A DNA stretch of 64,000 nt, taken from positions 109,177,192 to 109,241,191 of the forward strand of contig CM060978.1 in assembly GCA_030765065.1 (NCBI GenBank), read 5' to 3'. A program made the translations under genes and the position numbers. Within the stretch, counting starts at the first letter, position 1. Every line of letters starts with the position of its first letter. Of this stretch, positions 24,538-35,932 are shown one piece after another. The DNA is from Deroplatys truncata. Its lineage: Eukaryota > Arthropoda > Insecta > Mantodea > Mantidae. The notes under the pieces were generated by a model that worked only from the letters and a program-made list of their open reading frames with translations, was not told where the DNA came from and made no database searches.

Positions 24538-25310
24538 CAGGGAGATTCACGACCTCTGTAGCCAACTTTGTAGAATGATAGCTCTCACAAAAAGGATCAT
24601 TTTTGCTAATCGATGTTGGTTGATACGTTTTCAGGAGCCACATAATTGAGTAGGCAGATCATTTATTGCTGTAAGAGCAGTGCAAATTAAATGGAAAACT
24701 AATTCAGAGAAGGCCTTCAAAGTGCGCAACTTCGGCCCCAAAGCACTCACGACACCCTCATTTCACTGAGTGCCGAGCATTCTCCAATACGAATGCGGTC
24801 TCTGACGAATGCGGTTAAAGGCAGCTTACAGTAATTTCTTCCCTGGTGTAAACTGGGGTGATATAAACGACATCCTTCACATTCCCCAAAGAAAGAAGTC
24901 AAACTGTATAAATCGGGCGATCGTGTTGGTCATGCAGCAGTCCTCCTCTCCCTATCCACTTCTCACTGTATGTGCTATGCATGCTTCAGCATGGCTGAAG
25001 TGTGGTGCAGCCCCACCTCGGTGGAACCATATACCCTTCGCTTAGCAGGGGCACATTCTCCACGAGCGTACTCATTGAAGGATCCCAAGGTACACAGATT
25101 CGTTTAAACCTGGTATTAGCTCAGATGGTAAGACGGAAGCAACTGTTCTATGCAATAGTAAACGGGTGCGCAACTTGTGGAACGGAGCGTCATAGGACAC
25201 GGTTTGACTACTGAGTCATTTCGCTCCTAAACTAGTTTGACAAACAAATTATCCTCTTGGTGAGACCTTTCATTCTACAAACTTTGTTGCAGAGGTCCTG
25301 AATCGCCCTG
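24538..25310 (-). mobile_element. Degenerate mariner element with long TIRs (773 bp)
   Basis: Both ends are inverted copies: CAGGGAGATTCACGACCTCTG at the left and CAGGGCGATTCAGGACCTCTG on the minus strand at the right. They stay alignable for about 75-115 bases and are flanked by TA (24536-24537 and 25311-25312), the mariner target. A minus-strand reading at about 25030-24700 contains WFHRGGAAPHFSHA, then FDFFLWGNVKDVVYITPV. This matches the mariner pattern WFQQDGAPPH...DFFLWGxxKDxVY. The catalytic Asp of QDGA is changed (RGGA). The N-terminal half is missing and there are stops, so it cannot make transposase. A segment at 25040-25215 is of unknown origin. Confidence 0.75.
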
Positions 25311-25844
25311 TATTTATCCCAGATGGGCATGAAATAAACGAGACGGGACCTTGTTAGATCTTTATCAAAATCCGTCGACGTTGTCTTCGACGTTCCCTCC
25401 AATAGGCTTTGTTTCCACAAAAAGTAATTGACTGCGGTTAAGCATGGTTATGAGCTGCAGAATAAGCATGCAAAAGAAAGCAAATGAGATTGCTTTCATT
25501 GTCAAGTTTACTCCAGAAGCCCAGATGGAATTAAATTAAACGTTAATATTGAACTTAGGAAGTAAGTTATGCGTTTTTGCAAACACACCTTATATCCACG
25601 ATGAGGCAATTAGGCTTTAGTGTAATCACTCCGCTGCGGACTACACCTGTGAGTGCAAAAGGATTGGATATTTAAATAAAATTTATTTTTGAACAATCAA
25701 TGCCTCGAGGTAAAAAAGGCCAGACAGTTCTCATTACTTTTTGTGAATCTTCACCCAAAAATTATCTAAGTGCCTCTGACATCACTGTGGTAGGAATCTG
25801 TTTGCAAATTTCAGTACAAAATATTAATATGTAGAAAACAAAAA

Positions 25845-26135
25845 TTAAATCGAGTTTTATTTATGAACACTCTTTAACTACTACGGCCCTTAGCGTCCCA
25901 TTCTATATTGGGCGTGAAAGACCGGTAGTTTTGCTCAGAGACTTCTTTATCAGACTTGAGGTTCTTTTACGTGCCGTAAATCTAGACACGGGACCACCGG
26001 CTTTACTTCCCTTCCGAAAGAAGCCATGCTATGGATTTTTACGTCCTCCGCCAAGACCTTGAGACCTTGGGACCTTCCCGAGACCTTGGGAACTAAAGGC
26101 TAGCATGGTACCCCCAGACCACGAAGGACAACACG
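25845..26135 (-). mobile_element. tRNA-headed SINE, copy of the 44262-44538 family
   Basis: Shares its whole length with 44262-44538: TCTATATTGGGCGTGAAAG, TTTATCAGACTTGAGGTTC, CCACCGGCTTTACTTCCCTT, and a final head. On the minus strand the head starts near 26130 and runs through CCTTCGTGGTCTGGGGG. The B box is degraded here by a local duplication of GACCTTGGGA (26075-26100). The 3' end is AT-rich. Confidence 0.7.
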
Positions 26136-27439
26136 TGGAAAACGAAATGTCATTCCCCGAATACGGCAAGTTTCAAATTTTATACGTGCAACTTATTTTA
26201 TGTAAAGAGAAAGTGTGTAATTCTAACAAATTAATATAAATATGAAATTAATTAAAAACTACAACCGCAATATGTTTTGGTCAAACCTTTTTTTGCGTAT
26301 TGTCGTTTTAACTGTGTTTTCCCAGCTATTAAACATAAATGTGTCGCAAGCTTTTTATGTCTACTAAGGGTTAGTATGAAACCGATTTAAGGAACTGGCG
26401 TATTCTGTGTTTGGCCTTCTAAAGTGATATTACAAGAAACGGTGCAAGATAAACGTTACTGTCTCATCTGTCAGCCTATATTGTGTACTATGGTTGTTTT
26501 GAGATCAAATAATGAATATTTATGTTTCCTTTCACTCCTTGTAAATTCACGTTTCACTGTTAAGCTGCAGAGTATTGCTCCTGTGACGTCCTTTACAGCT
26601 GTGTTTTGTCCAGGAAGTGTAGAAGGTTCTGATTCATCTGAACAGATAGAAAATAAATCACAAGAAACCTAATCGTGTGTTCGTAACCAGTGCTTAAGCA
26701 TTTATAAGTTCCACAGAATTCATTACGTGTATGAACATAAAATGAGCGACATGCTATAATCCGAATATGAGTTCCTTTGCGTACAATATTTTAATCCCCG
26801 TCAGTCTTCAATGTATTCGAAATATTATATATATTTATATATAATGTGTATATATAAGATGTATTTGAATGAGCATATATGTTTTTTCGTATAAAAACTC
26901 TCTGTCTGTGTGTTTGTTATGTGTGTCTGTGTTTTCTATAAGGTGTAATACCTTTTAACCGTTTCTCTTAAAGTATTCTAGAAAATTTAGTTTACACACA
27001 ACTCTTGGGAAGTGTCACAGCAAGAGAAGACAAGAATATCCTTGTGTTTTGCGAAAATATATGAAAATTCTTTGTGCAAATGCGATACTTTTCATCTTTC
27101 AAGGCAGTATTTAAGATAATCATGTACTACTGGTATCACAGAATCACTGTGCATTTGTTGGAATTATACTTGATTATTATCACATGCTTCAGGGCTTTGT
27201 ATACATTTTCAGGGGCTTCTCTGTATGCGTTTCCGCACCGCATATTAATAGTCAGGTACTAAGATCTTTAGGCCAGAATGCTTATCTACTGCATAATGCT
27301 ATTTATGTTGCTTATTCGAAACAAAATAGACAGAAAATAAAAATAGCAAGATTAAAAGTGCACATGTAGACATTTGGTGCCTTCGTTTCTGGCCGGCTTA
27401 ATGCAGAGTAGTGATAACGTGTTTTATTATTATGAATAT
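26136..27439. other. Anonymous stretch with GT-rich and AT-rich runs
   Basis: No gene recognised. An AT palindromic run lies near 26825-26865. A GT/CTGT-rich stretch at 26895-26940 resembles the one inside the R family, but the flanks do not match well enough to call a copy. Confidence 0.4.
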
Positions 27440-27830
27440 TGTGATGCAGCTATAGGCCTCCGTTATTGATAGAAGACGCCGACCGACCGACTGATTGGTC
27501 GGAGAAGAGATAACTCGACAGGATAGCGCTCTCATCCAGCGTAAACACCAGAATCGTTATCGAGCGATAACGGGATTGTTTTAGATCCCCCCACCACTTT
27601 TAGAAAATTCCAGCGGCAATATAAGCCAGCAGTTCGCGAGTGAGCCAGTTAGCGTGTGCATTTCTGGTGCGAAAAAAGTGATGTTTTCCGAGTGAGTTTG
27701 TAACGACAGTTGTTATGTACAGTGAGTGCTGCTACTGCAAGAGTCTTGTGTTGTATTCGACTCCCCAGCGAGTGAATCATCCGTGAATATTTTAAGAAAT
27801 AACTCCAAAAGTTGTACGTTTTAGGGGGAC
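27440..27830 (+). mobile_element. LTR-like element A, 5' part
   Basis: It starts TGTGATGCAGCT. It shares an ordered set of blocks with 35932- (B) and 40467- (C): ACTCGACAGGATAGCGCTCT, CGTTATCGAGCGATAACGGG, then the TATA region (ATATAAG, 27619-27625), then CAGTGAGTGCTGCTACTGC and TTCGACTCCCCAGCGAGTGAA. Start TG, TATA box and transcribed leader order suggest an LTR. The 3' end is not defined and no coding sequence follows, so it may be a solo or broken LTR. The CGCCGACCGACCGACTGATT run at 27479-27498 parallels GACT-rich DNA in B. Confidence 0.6.
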
Positions 27831-27973
27831 CTTCCCTATAACTACCCTTTATTTTGACAGCGTTTAAATTTAATTTGTATAATAATAGTTTAATCTATTT
27901 TCTCGGGTAATTTTCGTTTTGGATTAATTTGACGCTAACTTGCAAAACTGGATATTAAAACCTTTTGTTTGTT

Positions 27974-28330
27974 TTGTGTGTGTATGTGTGTGTGTGTGTG
28001 TGTGTGTGTATTAGAACGCAAGAATGACCCAACCGATTGTCGCGAAGCTTGGTACACAATATACATTAACTCCTGCTTTAAAATAAGCTATATGTCATTT
28101 TAATTACTTTCCCAAAGAGGGTAATTTAATGGGGCACAAAATAAAAACACCATCAGTGTATTTCGCTTATTATCCCCTATATTGAAAAATGCTACATAGT
28201 AAAAGTTTATAAGCATAATAATTCTGACAAATTATGTTATTTTAATGTCGATAGAATTAACAATTAACAAGCTAAACCCATTTTTCTTATTTAATATTTG
28301 CAGCCGGTTTCTACGAGAAACAGAATAATG
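27974..28330 (+). repeat. (TG)n tract followed by a repeat-like motif
   Basis: A TG run (27974-28009) is followed by ACCCAACCGATTGTCGCGAA and GCTTGGTACAC. This TG-run, then CGATT...TTGGTA layout resembles the centre of the R family, but the flanks differ. It is probably another non-coding repeat family of the same design. Confidence 0.4.
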
Positions 28331-29869
28331 TCGATCGCACTGAAAATTCAAGGAAGAGGCACAAGTTTCTGTACTGTCAACCTGTTACTTATATTTTAAT
28401 TTTAATAAGAACACAATAAAAGCAAGCTCATTGCGGGTTTTCAAAATGTCGCACGAACATGCATGGAGAGAGAGGTAGAAGAGAAGGATAAGTGTGATGA
28501 CCAGGAGGAGAATGGAGAATTTAACCAGGCCGTAAAGAAGAGAGATGAAGTTGGGATGAAAGAGAGGGGAAAGATTGACATAAAGTGAGTAAGTATGAGA
28601 AATACCTAAATGGGGAAGGAGAGATAGGGAAGAGGGAGAGAAGTGAGAACGTGAGAGAAGGAAAACGACTGAGAGAAATGTTAGCACTTAACACAATAAC
28701 GCGGCCAGAGCTGCAGGCTCTGCTAGTCGCTCAATAAATTATTTTTTCTTGCACAAACTTTCATTTAATACGTTTCTGCTATTTCTGCTCACGGAGAAAT
28801 CGGACAAACTCCAAAGCAACGAACGTACCTAAATTCTCGAATATTGTATCTGTAAATATATATGATGAGGTGGTATTCTGTCTGTACACAAAAGTGGTTT
28901 TGTTGTTTCTGTATTTATGGTCCGACTTGAGGTACATATAATTTTATACGTTTTCTTAAGGATACTAACTTAGCAACAGCATGCTTGATAGGAAGCCTAA
29001 GTTCTAATGCTTTCATATATTATTATAGCTATTTACTTCCTGTTACCTGTAGAACCATTAAGGATTTGGTTTTAAGACTGTACAAAGCCCTGGTACTTCA
29101 TAAAATTCAACATATATAGGCGTAATGCCTGGTAAGGGATAGCGCCCGGGTTATGTGTTTCCCGCCTGCAGAGCGTGGCGAAGAAGTTGCCTAACAATCG
29201 CTATTCATGAGGTTCCCTGTCCGGGACACACATTTACTTCACAGCCCTTCTGGGACTAATTCTTCTTGTTCTGCTGCCTCATCGTCTTCAGCATCATCAC
29301 TATGCAGGTGCAGCTCATGGTCTCCCTGGCTTTGCGGGTTATCATCAATTCCAGGATTACATTCTAATCTTCGTTCGTGTTGCAACTATCGAGTATTTAA
29401 TGCTGCTACGTGATTTAATTTGACTGTCCGCTTCTTTAAATAATACTGTGATCCGCCTGGCTATTCAGCCTTAAGTTAGTAAGGGAGGTGCCTTTTGCAA
29501 TGCCACGCGCCAAAAGAAATCCAAGCACGAAAGGAAAACAAATCTAATGAGCTAAGTCATACAATATTCCCCTTACCTTCTATAGTATATCTTTCATTAG
29601 AACGTGATCATTCTGTTGGATTATTCACGATACATTTGTCTAGAAATTATTTCAAATTAAGTAATAAGCACTTAGTTAACACAGTATATGAAAACAACGC
29701 ACAAATGCTTATCGGTAGCACGGAGCACAGAAGTTATAATAACTAAATCTTTCGAAGGAAAAAAAGAAATAATCCCTAAGTGTCAGACACCATCTGTCAG
29801 ATGACAATTTTACTGCTAGAACATGCACTATGTAATATTTCGTAAAAGGCTACCCTACCAATATATAGT
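28331..29869. other. Anonymous stretch
   Basis: Purine-rich DNA at 28460-28680 produces spurious frames. On the minus strand 29413-29240 is less AT-rich and reads an acidic segment (SDDAEDDEAAEQEELVPEG, one upstream stop). This could be a decayed coding piece, but I recognise no family. Confidence 0.4.
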
Positions 29870-30180
29870 AACCTTTTGTCTGTGATGTTTTGGTCCCCTA
29901 GTTATACAAAAGTATACAAAATTCAATTCGAATAAAGGTGTTATACAGGGTGTTCACAGAAAATTCAGCATATACGTTTTATTCTTCATATTAGTATATC
30001 AATCATTTGATATTTAATCAAAACCGTTATAGCTATTTTTGAAGAAAAACAATCATAAAAAATTCATGTGAACTATAGCTTTGGGTGAGAGGAATTTTCT
30101 GAAAATCTTAGTGTTGCAGCCGTAGATGAAGTTGAATTTAAACGCAAAATTTAGTTTTTATTCGACTTTTCTCTTTCAAA
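29870..30180 (-). repeat. Diverged R-family fragment
   Basis: In reverse it parallels 48540-48830: TTTTGTCTRT, AGTTATACAAAAGT, TTAATCAAAACCGTTATAGC, TTTTTGAAGAA, then TGAAAATCTTAGTGTTGCAG. Old copy lacking both termini. Confidence 0.55.
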
Positions 30181-30650
30181 TTAGTATAACCTAATATCAT
30201 AATAATATAATCTAAAACTTAAACACACACGGATATTTTTGTTTAAAAATGTTCTTTTTGGTTTCAGATACCGACATTTTCTGTGGAAGGAAACACTTCC
30301 CCACATAAGTTTCAGTACTCAGATCAGAGCGCATGAGCAGAACGAAATACATGTTTCTTCTTTATTTTCATATCTTAAAAATGAACGTAGGGTGGTATCA
30401 AATACCATTATGTGAAAGTTCCAATGTTTTTAAATGGTACTCGCTTTCTGGCTGTTGCTATTTTTTATGTATTTGGTTATACAATCCCATAAATAAAATA
30501 TGACGCTTCATTGTACATAATCAGATTGTGGATTGGATAATTTAGTAAAGAAGGACTTGAAGAAGGGATAGAGTGGCTATGCCTTCATGTATGGCGAATA
30601 TACGCGTGTTGTAAACTTCAACAGAATCTGGATAATATTACACAGGCAAT

Positions 30651-30673
30651 GGTGGCGGCGGTGGTGGTGGTGG

Positions 30674-30731
<58 letters not shown>

Positions 30732-30749
30732 GGTGGTGGTGGTGGTGGT
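30651..30749 (+). repeat. (GGT)n microsatellite, about 99 bp
   Basis: Nearly pure GGT with two GCT interruptions and a short GGC part at the start. The G-rich strand could form G-quadruplexes. Not inside a supported coding frame. Confidence 0.9.
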
Positions 30750-31677
30750 AAACCCAGGAGTTTAGTAAGTAAACAGAGCAATCATGTTACCGCTCTGAGT
30801 ATAGGTGACGTCACGTCAGAACACTTTCGTTGCGACTGTTGCAATTTATTCGCTGCGTACAGGCCAGTGGAGAACTGTGACAGTATGCCTAAGTAAAGAA
30901 GAGTTCATATATCAAATAATCACTACAATTATGTAGCATAGTATGTGGTGGAATTTGGCAGGTGATACTTCGGGACAAATGGCAAAACCATCAGATATCA
31001 ATATAGAGCTGCGTTTAAAACATCATGTTAAACAATCTATAATTTAATGAAACACAATGAACATGTGGCATATTAGAAAGGAACAATGAGGATAGTAGAT
31101 TTCGAACCTCCTCAGCTCCAGAGAGCGGATCAAAATGTTTCAAGGATCTGTGCCATATGCTAATAACAACAGATATTACTGTAAAAATGTACAACTTTCG
31201 ATGTAAAAGGAAAAGTAATGTATATTAATGCCTTAATTGAATAATGAGGTAATTTTATTGCACACTATCAATAACTAAACATGCATTGCTTTTTTCCTTC
31301 TAGTACTCCTTAATCCTGGTTTATTTACTTTCGACGCAGAATGCACTTGTCTTCAATTGTGCATCATATTTGCTTACAGAGAACATTGCAAGGTCATAAG
31401 TGCTTCCATCTTCCCTCACCACCATTCCTTGGTGCGTTCCTAACTTGATGGTTTACGTACTAAACGCCCTCTGCCTGAATAACTGCATACCAATCGGTGG
31501 CAGGTCCCGGTCGCTAAGGCGTATCACTCTGATGCTTCAAGGCGTGGGAATATCTGTTTAGATGACTGTTTGTTATGCGCATACGAGAATTCAAATGAAC
31601 ATTGCAAAGTAGAATACAGATTGAGAAAAAAACAATTACACTTTTTATGTTGGATTATTAATTATGACTGACTACAA
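30750..31677. other. Anonymous stretch
   Basis: No gene recognised. A GC-richer patch near 31430-31540 may be an old SINE remnant but has no clear B box. The last 12 bases are the left target duplication of the LINE fragment that follows. Confidence 0.4.
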
Positions 31678-31936
31678 TTAAGGATTTTTAACCTAAATGA
31701 AGAAATAGAGCAGAACAGACAAAAGTAGCTAGAATACGTAGAGAGAATGAATGTGGAACGTTACCCAAAGAAAATATTCTACTACATGCTTAAAGGAAAA
31801 CGAAATGTCGGAAGACCAGGAAACGATGGATAAATCAATAAATTAAACATTTGGAGCGCGCAACAAGCCTTAGGAAAGGCTTAATGCTTATGAAGAAGAA
31901 GAAGAAGAAGAAGAAGAAGAAGAAGAAGACGTATAA
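31678..31936 (+). mobile_element. 5'-truncated LINE 3' end with (GAA)n tail and target duplication
   Basis: One reading gives LEYVERMNVERYPKKIFYY, then KGKRNVGRPGNDG, then the (GAA)n tail (about 31888-31930). R(M)...LPKK...GKRxxGRPRxRW is the C-terminal signature of many arthropod LINE polyproteins. The flanks carry a perfect 12-bp direct repeat, GACTGACTACAA, at 31666-31677 and 31937-31948. The insertion is thus bounded and copies only the last ~200 bases of the parent. GRPG replaces the usual GRPR and a stop follows, so it is dead on arrival. Clade not assignable from this much. Confidence 0.8.
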
Positions 31937-31948
31937 GACTGACTACAA

Positions 31949-32654
31949 CATAAAAGTGTTCATTATTCGTCCCGCATGGAATAGAAATTGTAGAGGTAAA
32001 CAAAGCTCCAGAGATTTGCACAATAGTCATTCCTAGCTGACAGTAAGACCTGAATTATCTCGTACATTAAAAGGCATTTAGGGATGGGAATAAACGTGGC
32101 GGTAGTCAGTGAATTACTTTGGTAATGTAATTACAACACTGCAAAGATTCTGTTTTCACTTTGGAATCTCTTAAAGAATGTCGTGACAGACAGAATTCCA
32201 CAAGTATGATTTTTTCTTGTCTAAGAAGTTAACTAATTCTCTTTACATCGATACTATGTGATAAAATTCACTTACTCCTTCAAAAGCATCATGTTAGTGG
32301 CATACTTAATGTAGTACAAACTAAAGAAGCAAACTTTTTGCCTAACATTTGTAACTTTTGGTGTATGTGTTCCATACAAACTTCAGAATTAATGAAAATA
32401 TTAATGTTTTAATTATACACAAATTTAATTTTCATGAGGTTGGTGTTGAGATGAAAACGGCATTGTATAGCGCCATGTTCACACATTCGTTCATTTGTTA
32501 TTTGGTTCACCCTCGTCTCCCCTACCCCACGTACAAACCGTTGTTGTAAAATGTTTTTGGCTACCTTGTAGCAAGCAAGGCTCTTACACATAAACAAAAA
32601 CAGGAGATGATAAATATTCAGGAGCACCAAGCTGCAGGCGACTGTCAGTTCTAA
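31949..32654. other. Anonymous stretch
   Basis: No gene or repeat recognised; ordinary AT-rich sequence. Confidence 0.4.
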
Positions 32655-33510
32655 TTGTAGGTACACAAACAATTCCCTCGGCTCATGATTTTCACAGGCC
32701 TCAAAAATCTACAGTGTTATAAATTTCTGCATAAACAGCACATGGAGTCAAATTTCCAATAAAACCTCGTCATCAAAAAGCGAGGGCTAGTTTTCTCACA
32801 AATCACTTGCTGCAAAAACAGTAACATGGGTCAGATTTCCAATACAGATTTAGCATTCTGATGACGTTGCTAGGTTCCTCAAAAATCTTGTCCTTATAAA
32901 TGTGGCATAAACAATACATTTTAAATGGATCAGATACCCTATACAGCTTTAGAATTTTGACGATGATACCAGGTTTCTCATAAATGAAATAAATGTTGCA
33001 TAAGCAACACATAATAACATGGGTCAGATTTCTAATACAGCTTTATCATTTTGATGTCGGTGGCGGGCGGCGCCGTGGCAGTGGTTAGACCGCTCGCCTC
33101 TCACCGAGGCGGCCCGGGCTCAATCCCAGGGACCCGCACGTGGGATTTATGGTGGACAAAGCGGCGTCTGGGCAGGTTTTATCCGGGTTCTCCGGTTTCC
33201 CCCGCCATTCATTCTACCAACTGCTCCATCATCACCTTTCCTTTCATCCATTTCACCGTCACTTCCTTCCTCCCATACCAGGCATCGGGCTGATCACCCA
33301 TACTGGATATTCTATCTGATCCATGAGTGCCTGCTCCTCGACGGCCCTCTGACCCCAGGCACCCGCCTGTAAGTCCTAGGGGATGTAAGTCCTATATAAG
33401 AGGAGGTTAACCAGAGAAAGAAGAAGATGTCGGTAGCATCGTAATCGTTATATATGTAACATGAGTCAGATGTTCATATACGAGCCCCTTCGCATTTTTG
33501 TAGGTTCCTC
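32655..33510. repeat. Degenerate tandem repeat of about 95-110 bp, split by a SINE
   Basis: A motif GCATAARCARYACAT, ATGGGTCAGATTTCCAATAC, AGCTTTAGCATTTTGATGA, then RGGTTYCTCA recurs near 32728, 32812, 32908, 32998 and, after the SINE, 33450. Units differ by many substitutions and indels, so the array is old. The SINE at 33062-33425 was inserted into the fourth unit. Confidence 0.65.
33062..33425 (+). mobile_element. Complete tRNA-derived SINE with target duplication (364 bp)
   Basis: The head has an A box (GTGGCAGTGGTTAGACCGC) and a B box (GGGCTCAATCC), in the usual spacing for a polymerase III promoter. The body runs through TGGGATTTATGGTGGAC, CGGGTTCTCCGGTTTCCCC and CACCCGCCTGTAAGTCC to an AGA-rich tail. 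It is flanked by a perfect 9-bp repeat, GATGTCGGT, at 33053-33061 and 33426-33434. A second copy lies at 61277-61615 on the minus strand. Full head, tail and intact duplication suggest a fairly recent insertion. Confidence 0.85.
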
Positions 33511-35149
33511 ACAGTATTGAAGTACTGTATACCCAACATGTGTTTTTGAAAAGCGAAGTACAGCGGTTGCTGATTAACTCACAGGGCGGCAATCTCAAAA
33601 TTACGAAATTTACTCGTTTTTGCTACGAGAATGACTAATACGCCACCTCTGATAATGCGTTTACGTGGGAAAACCAGACAATGTGCGGTTTTGTGGATTA
33701 AAAGCTGTTGGCCCATTCTGCCGATTTATTAAGACAGACTTAATCAGATTAAAATCTTATCTGTTTAATAGTAAATGCCGAACAAAATTAATAACAGAAG
33801 TGTCAAGCAAGAAGTGGGATAATTTAGGGAGAGAAACTTCGGCTTTAAACATTTCTGAGCCAGTGAAGAAACAGCCTCTAAAAAAGTTGTGAGAAAGTTT
33901 GGGAAGGAAAGACGGAGGTGGTGGAGGAAATTTGTTAAAGTAAAACAAAAGCTTAGTGATACAATTAAGATTTATTTCAACAGCATAGAATAGAGAAAAA
34001 TAAAGAAAAGAGTTCACACATAATTAGATAACAAGGTAGTATAATAACTTAGTATTGTTGAATATAGATCATTTCATTTAAGTGTGACGAGCAAATTACT
34101 CATCTATTTGTTCTATAGTTCACATAATTACTCATTTTCCAGGTAGTAAACCATGATTCACACATAGCAAGATATTAATTTTGTTTCAGTGTGTCACTGC
34201 TCGACCGCTAACATGTACTTACCAGCTTAGAAAATACTATATTTTCGTTCATATTGCATACAAAGTCAACTGATCTGGGAGCAGCTTCCAGAATAGTACA
34301 CGAAGTACTATTAAGAATACTCCAATATGTGAGGAGATAAATTTGGAAGTTAAGAGAAAGTTGTACATTAAATAGCGAGATATAATATTTCTCCTAACAT
34401 CTCCATCATCTTAATCTGATAAGATAACAAAACATCATTAGCCTCCTGTTAGGAATCTATAATCTTGTTGATATTATGAATAAATAATTTTGTAAATATA
34501 CTGAAACACCTCTTCATTATCCTCACAAAATAACCCCACAAATAGAAAAGCTCGAGTGCGATTAAAAACTGACAAAAGCTAATTTTGGGACTACAGAAAG
34601 TGTCCGTTTTTCTACCGCGTTACCTACGGTTATTCAAGTAAACGTAGAGCAAGAGTTTGCAACTATGCACTTAAATATCTCATAAACAAAAATAAAAAAG
34701 AATGACTATTACTATAATCTTTTGTGGCTGTAAAAATTAGGTTCCTTCTATAAGGATGGAGCTGCCCTATTCAGGACGACTCCTTTGTCAGTAGGAACTG
34801 CGCATTCGTAGACAATCTGATGCGTTACAATCACGCAACTATTGTATATCCTATTGTATACCCACATATATCCTTGATGCATTACACATCCATATAAAAA
34901 TGATTATTCTATACACATAATGTTACTAATGATAAATGATTGCCTTGAAATGATTTCGAATTAAGCAATATATTTTAGTTATATACAGCATACGATGACA
35001 TTCAACTGTTTATATATAAAGTTCATACGAAGAAAACGAAAAAGGGATCAGAAACATTCGAACATCTTCCTTGAGTTGACATACTTGGGAAAATGTAAGC
35101 TTGTGACAATGGAATATTTCAGAAACGATTAATGCTACAAAATATTTTA
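33511..35149. other. Anonymous AT-rich stretch
   Basis: A 75-codon frame at 33665-33892 has no recognisable domain and I do not call it. The rest shows no signal. Confidence 0.4.
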
Positions 35150-35932
35150 CTTAAATTGTGTATTTTAATTATCTTTATTAAGTTAATTAAGTTAATACTG
35201 AATAAAATTCAGTTATAAATAACAGACCTTTATAGGCTTACTCACATAAAACATACAGTATACTTTTGTTTGTCATGGAAATATCTAAAACATATTGTGA
35301 CTTTGTCAGGTTCTTCAACTGCCACTTCTCTCAGTTCTCACTGTCACTGTTTTGATCTGGTTCAACTTTCTCTGGGACTTCACTTAGTTCACACTCTCAC
35401 TTCACTAATGTGAACTAATTCAATTTCCACGTCACTTCACTTTCCTTCTTGATGTATGGCGTAATGCAATACACACGACACAGTCACTTCTTTGGGACAG
35501 TTCACTCGCTGTAGAGTCGAACACAAAACTTCTACAAGCTCTCGCTCCGCAGTAGCACTCGCTGTGTGTCACAGCAGTCGTAATCAACCCGCTCGGAGAA
35601 TCGCACTTCCTGTCGCAGCGGAAACGCACTCAACAACTCGCTTATTCAACCACTGGCCTCCTCAATTGACTGACTGACTGACTGACTGACTGACTGACTG
35701 CTCTCGCGAGAAACGCTCGCTTATATAGCCAATGGAATCTTCTCGAGAACGTTACAGAACTATCTCGACACATGTTCTGGAGGCGGAGGGAAGAAACATC
35801 CAGAAAATTCTGGTTATCTACAGTTAGCGCTTCTGATGTTTATGCTTGGCGCGAGCGTTGCTTATCTCTGTTTACCTCCGACTTGGCGGCACCGACCTCC
35901 CGATAACCTTGGGGCATAGCAGCTGCGTCACA
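35150..35932 (-). mobile_element. LTR-like element B
   Basis: On the minus strand it starts TGTGACGCAGCTGC at 35932. It carries the same ordered blocks as element A (27440): TTATCTGTAG and GGTTATC words, a TATA box (TATATAAGCGAG, near 35720), a (GACT)n run at 35666-35700, CAGCGAGTGCTACTGC, and GTTCGACTCTACAGCGAGTG. AATAAAG occurs near 35180 on the minus strand. The 3' end is a guess based on that signal. No coding sequence adjoins it. Confidence 0.6.
35666..35700. repeat. (GACT)n microsatellite in LTR B
   Basis: Nearly nine perfect tetranucleotide units directly next to the TATA region of LTR B. Elements A and C have shorter, impure runs at a comparable distance from the start. Confidence 0.9.

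Noticed and set aside
28385..28687. 100-codon minus-strand Leu/Ser-rich frame
   Set aside because: Complement of a purine-rich stretch; low complexity, no homology recognised.
31851..32036. Frame with poly-Lys
   Set aside because: Out-of-frame reading of the LINE (GAA)n tail.
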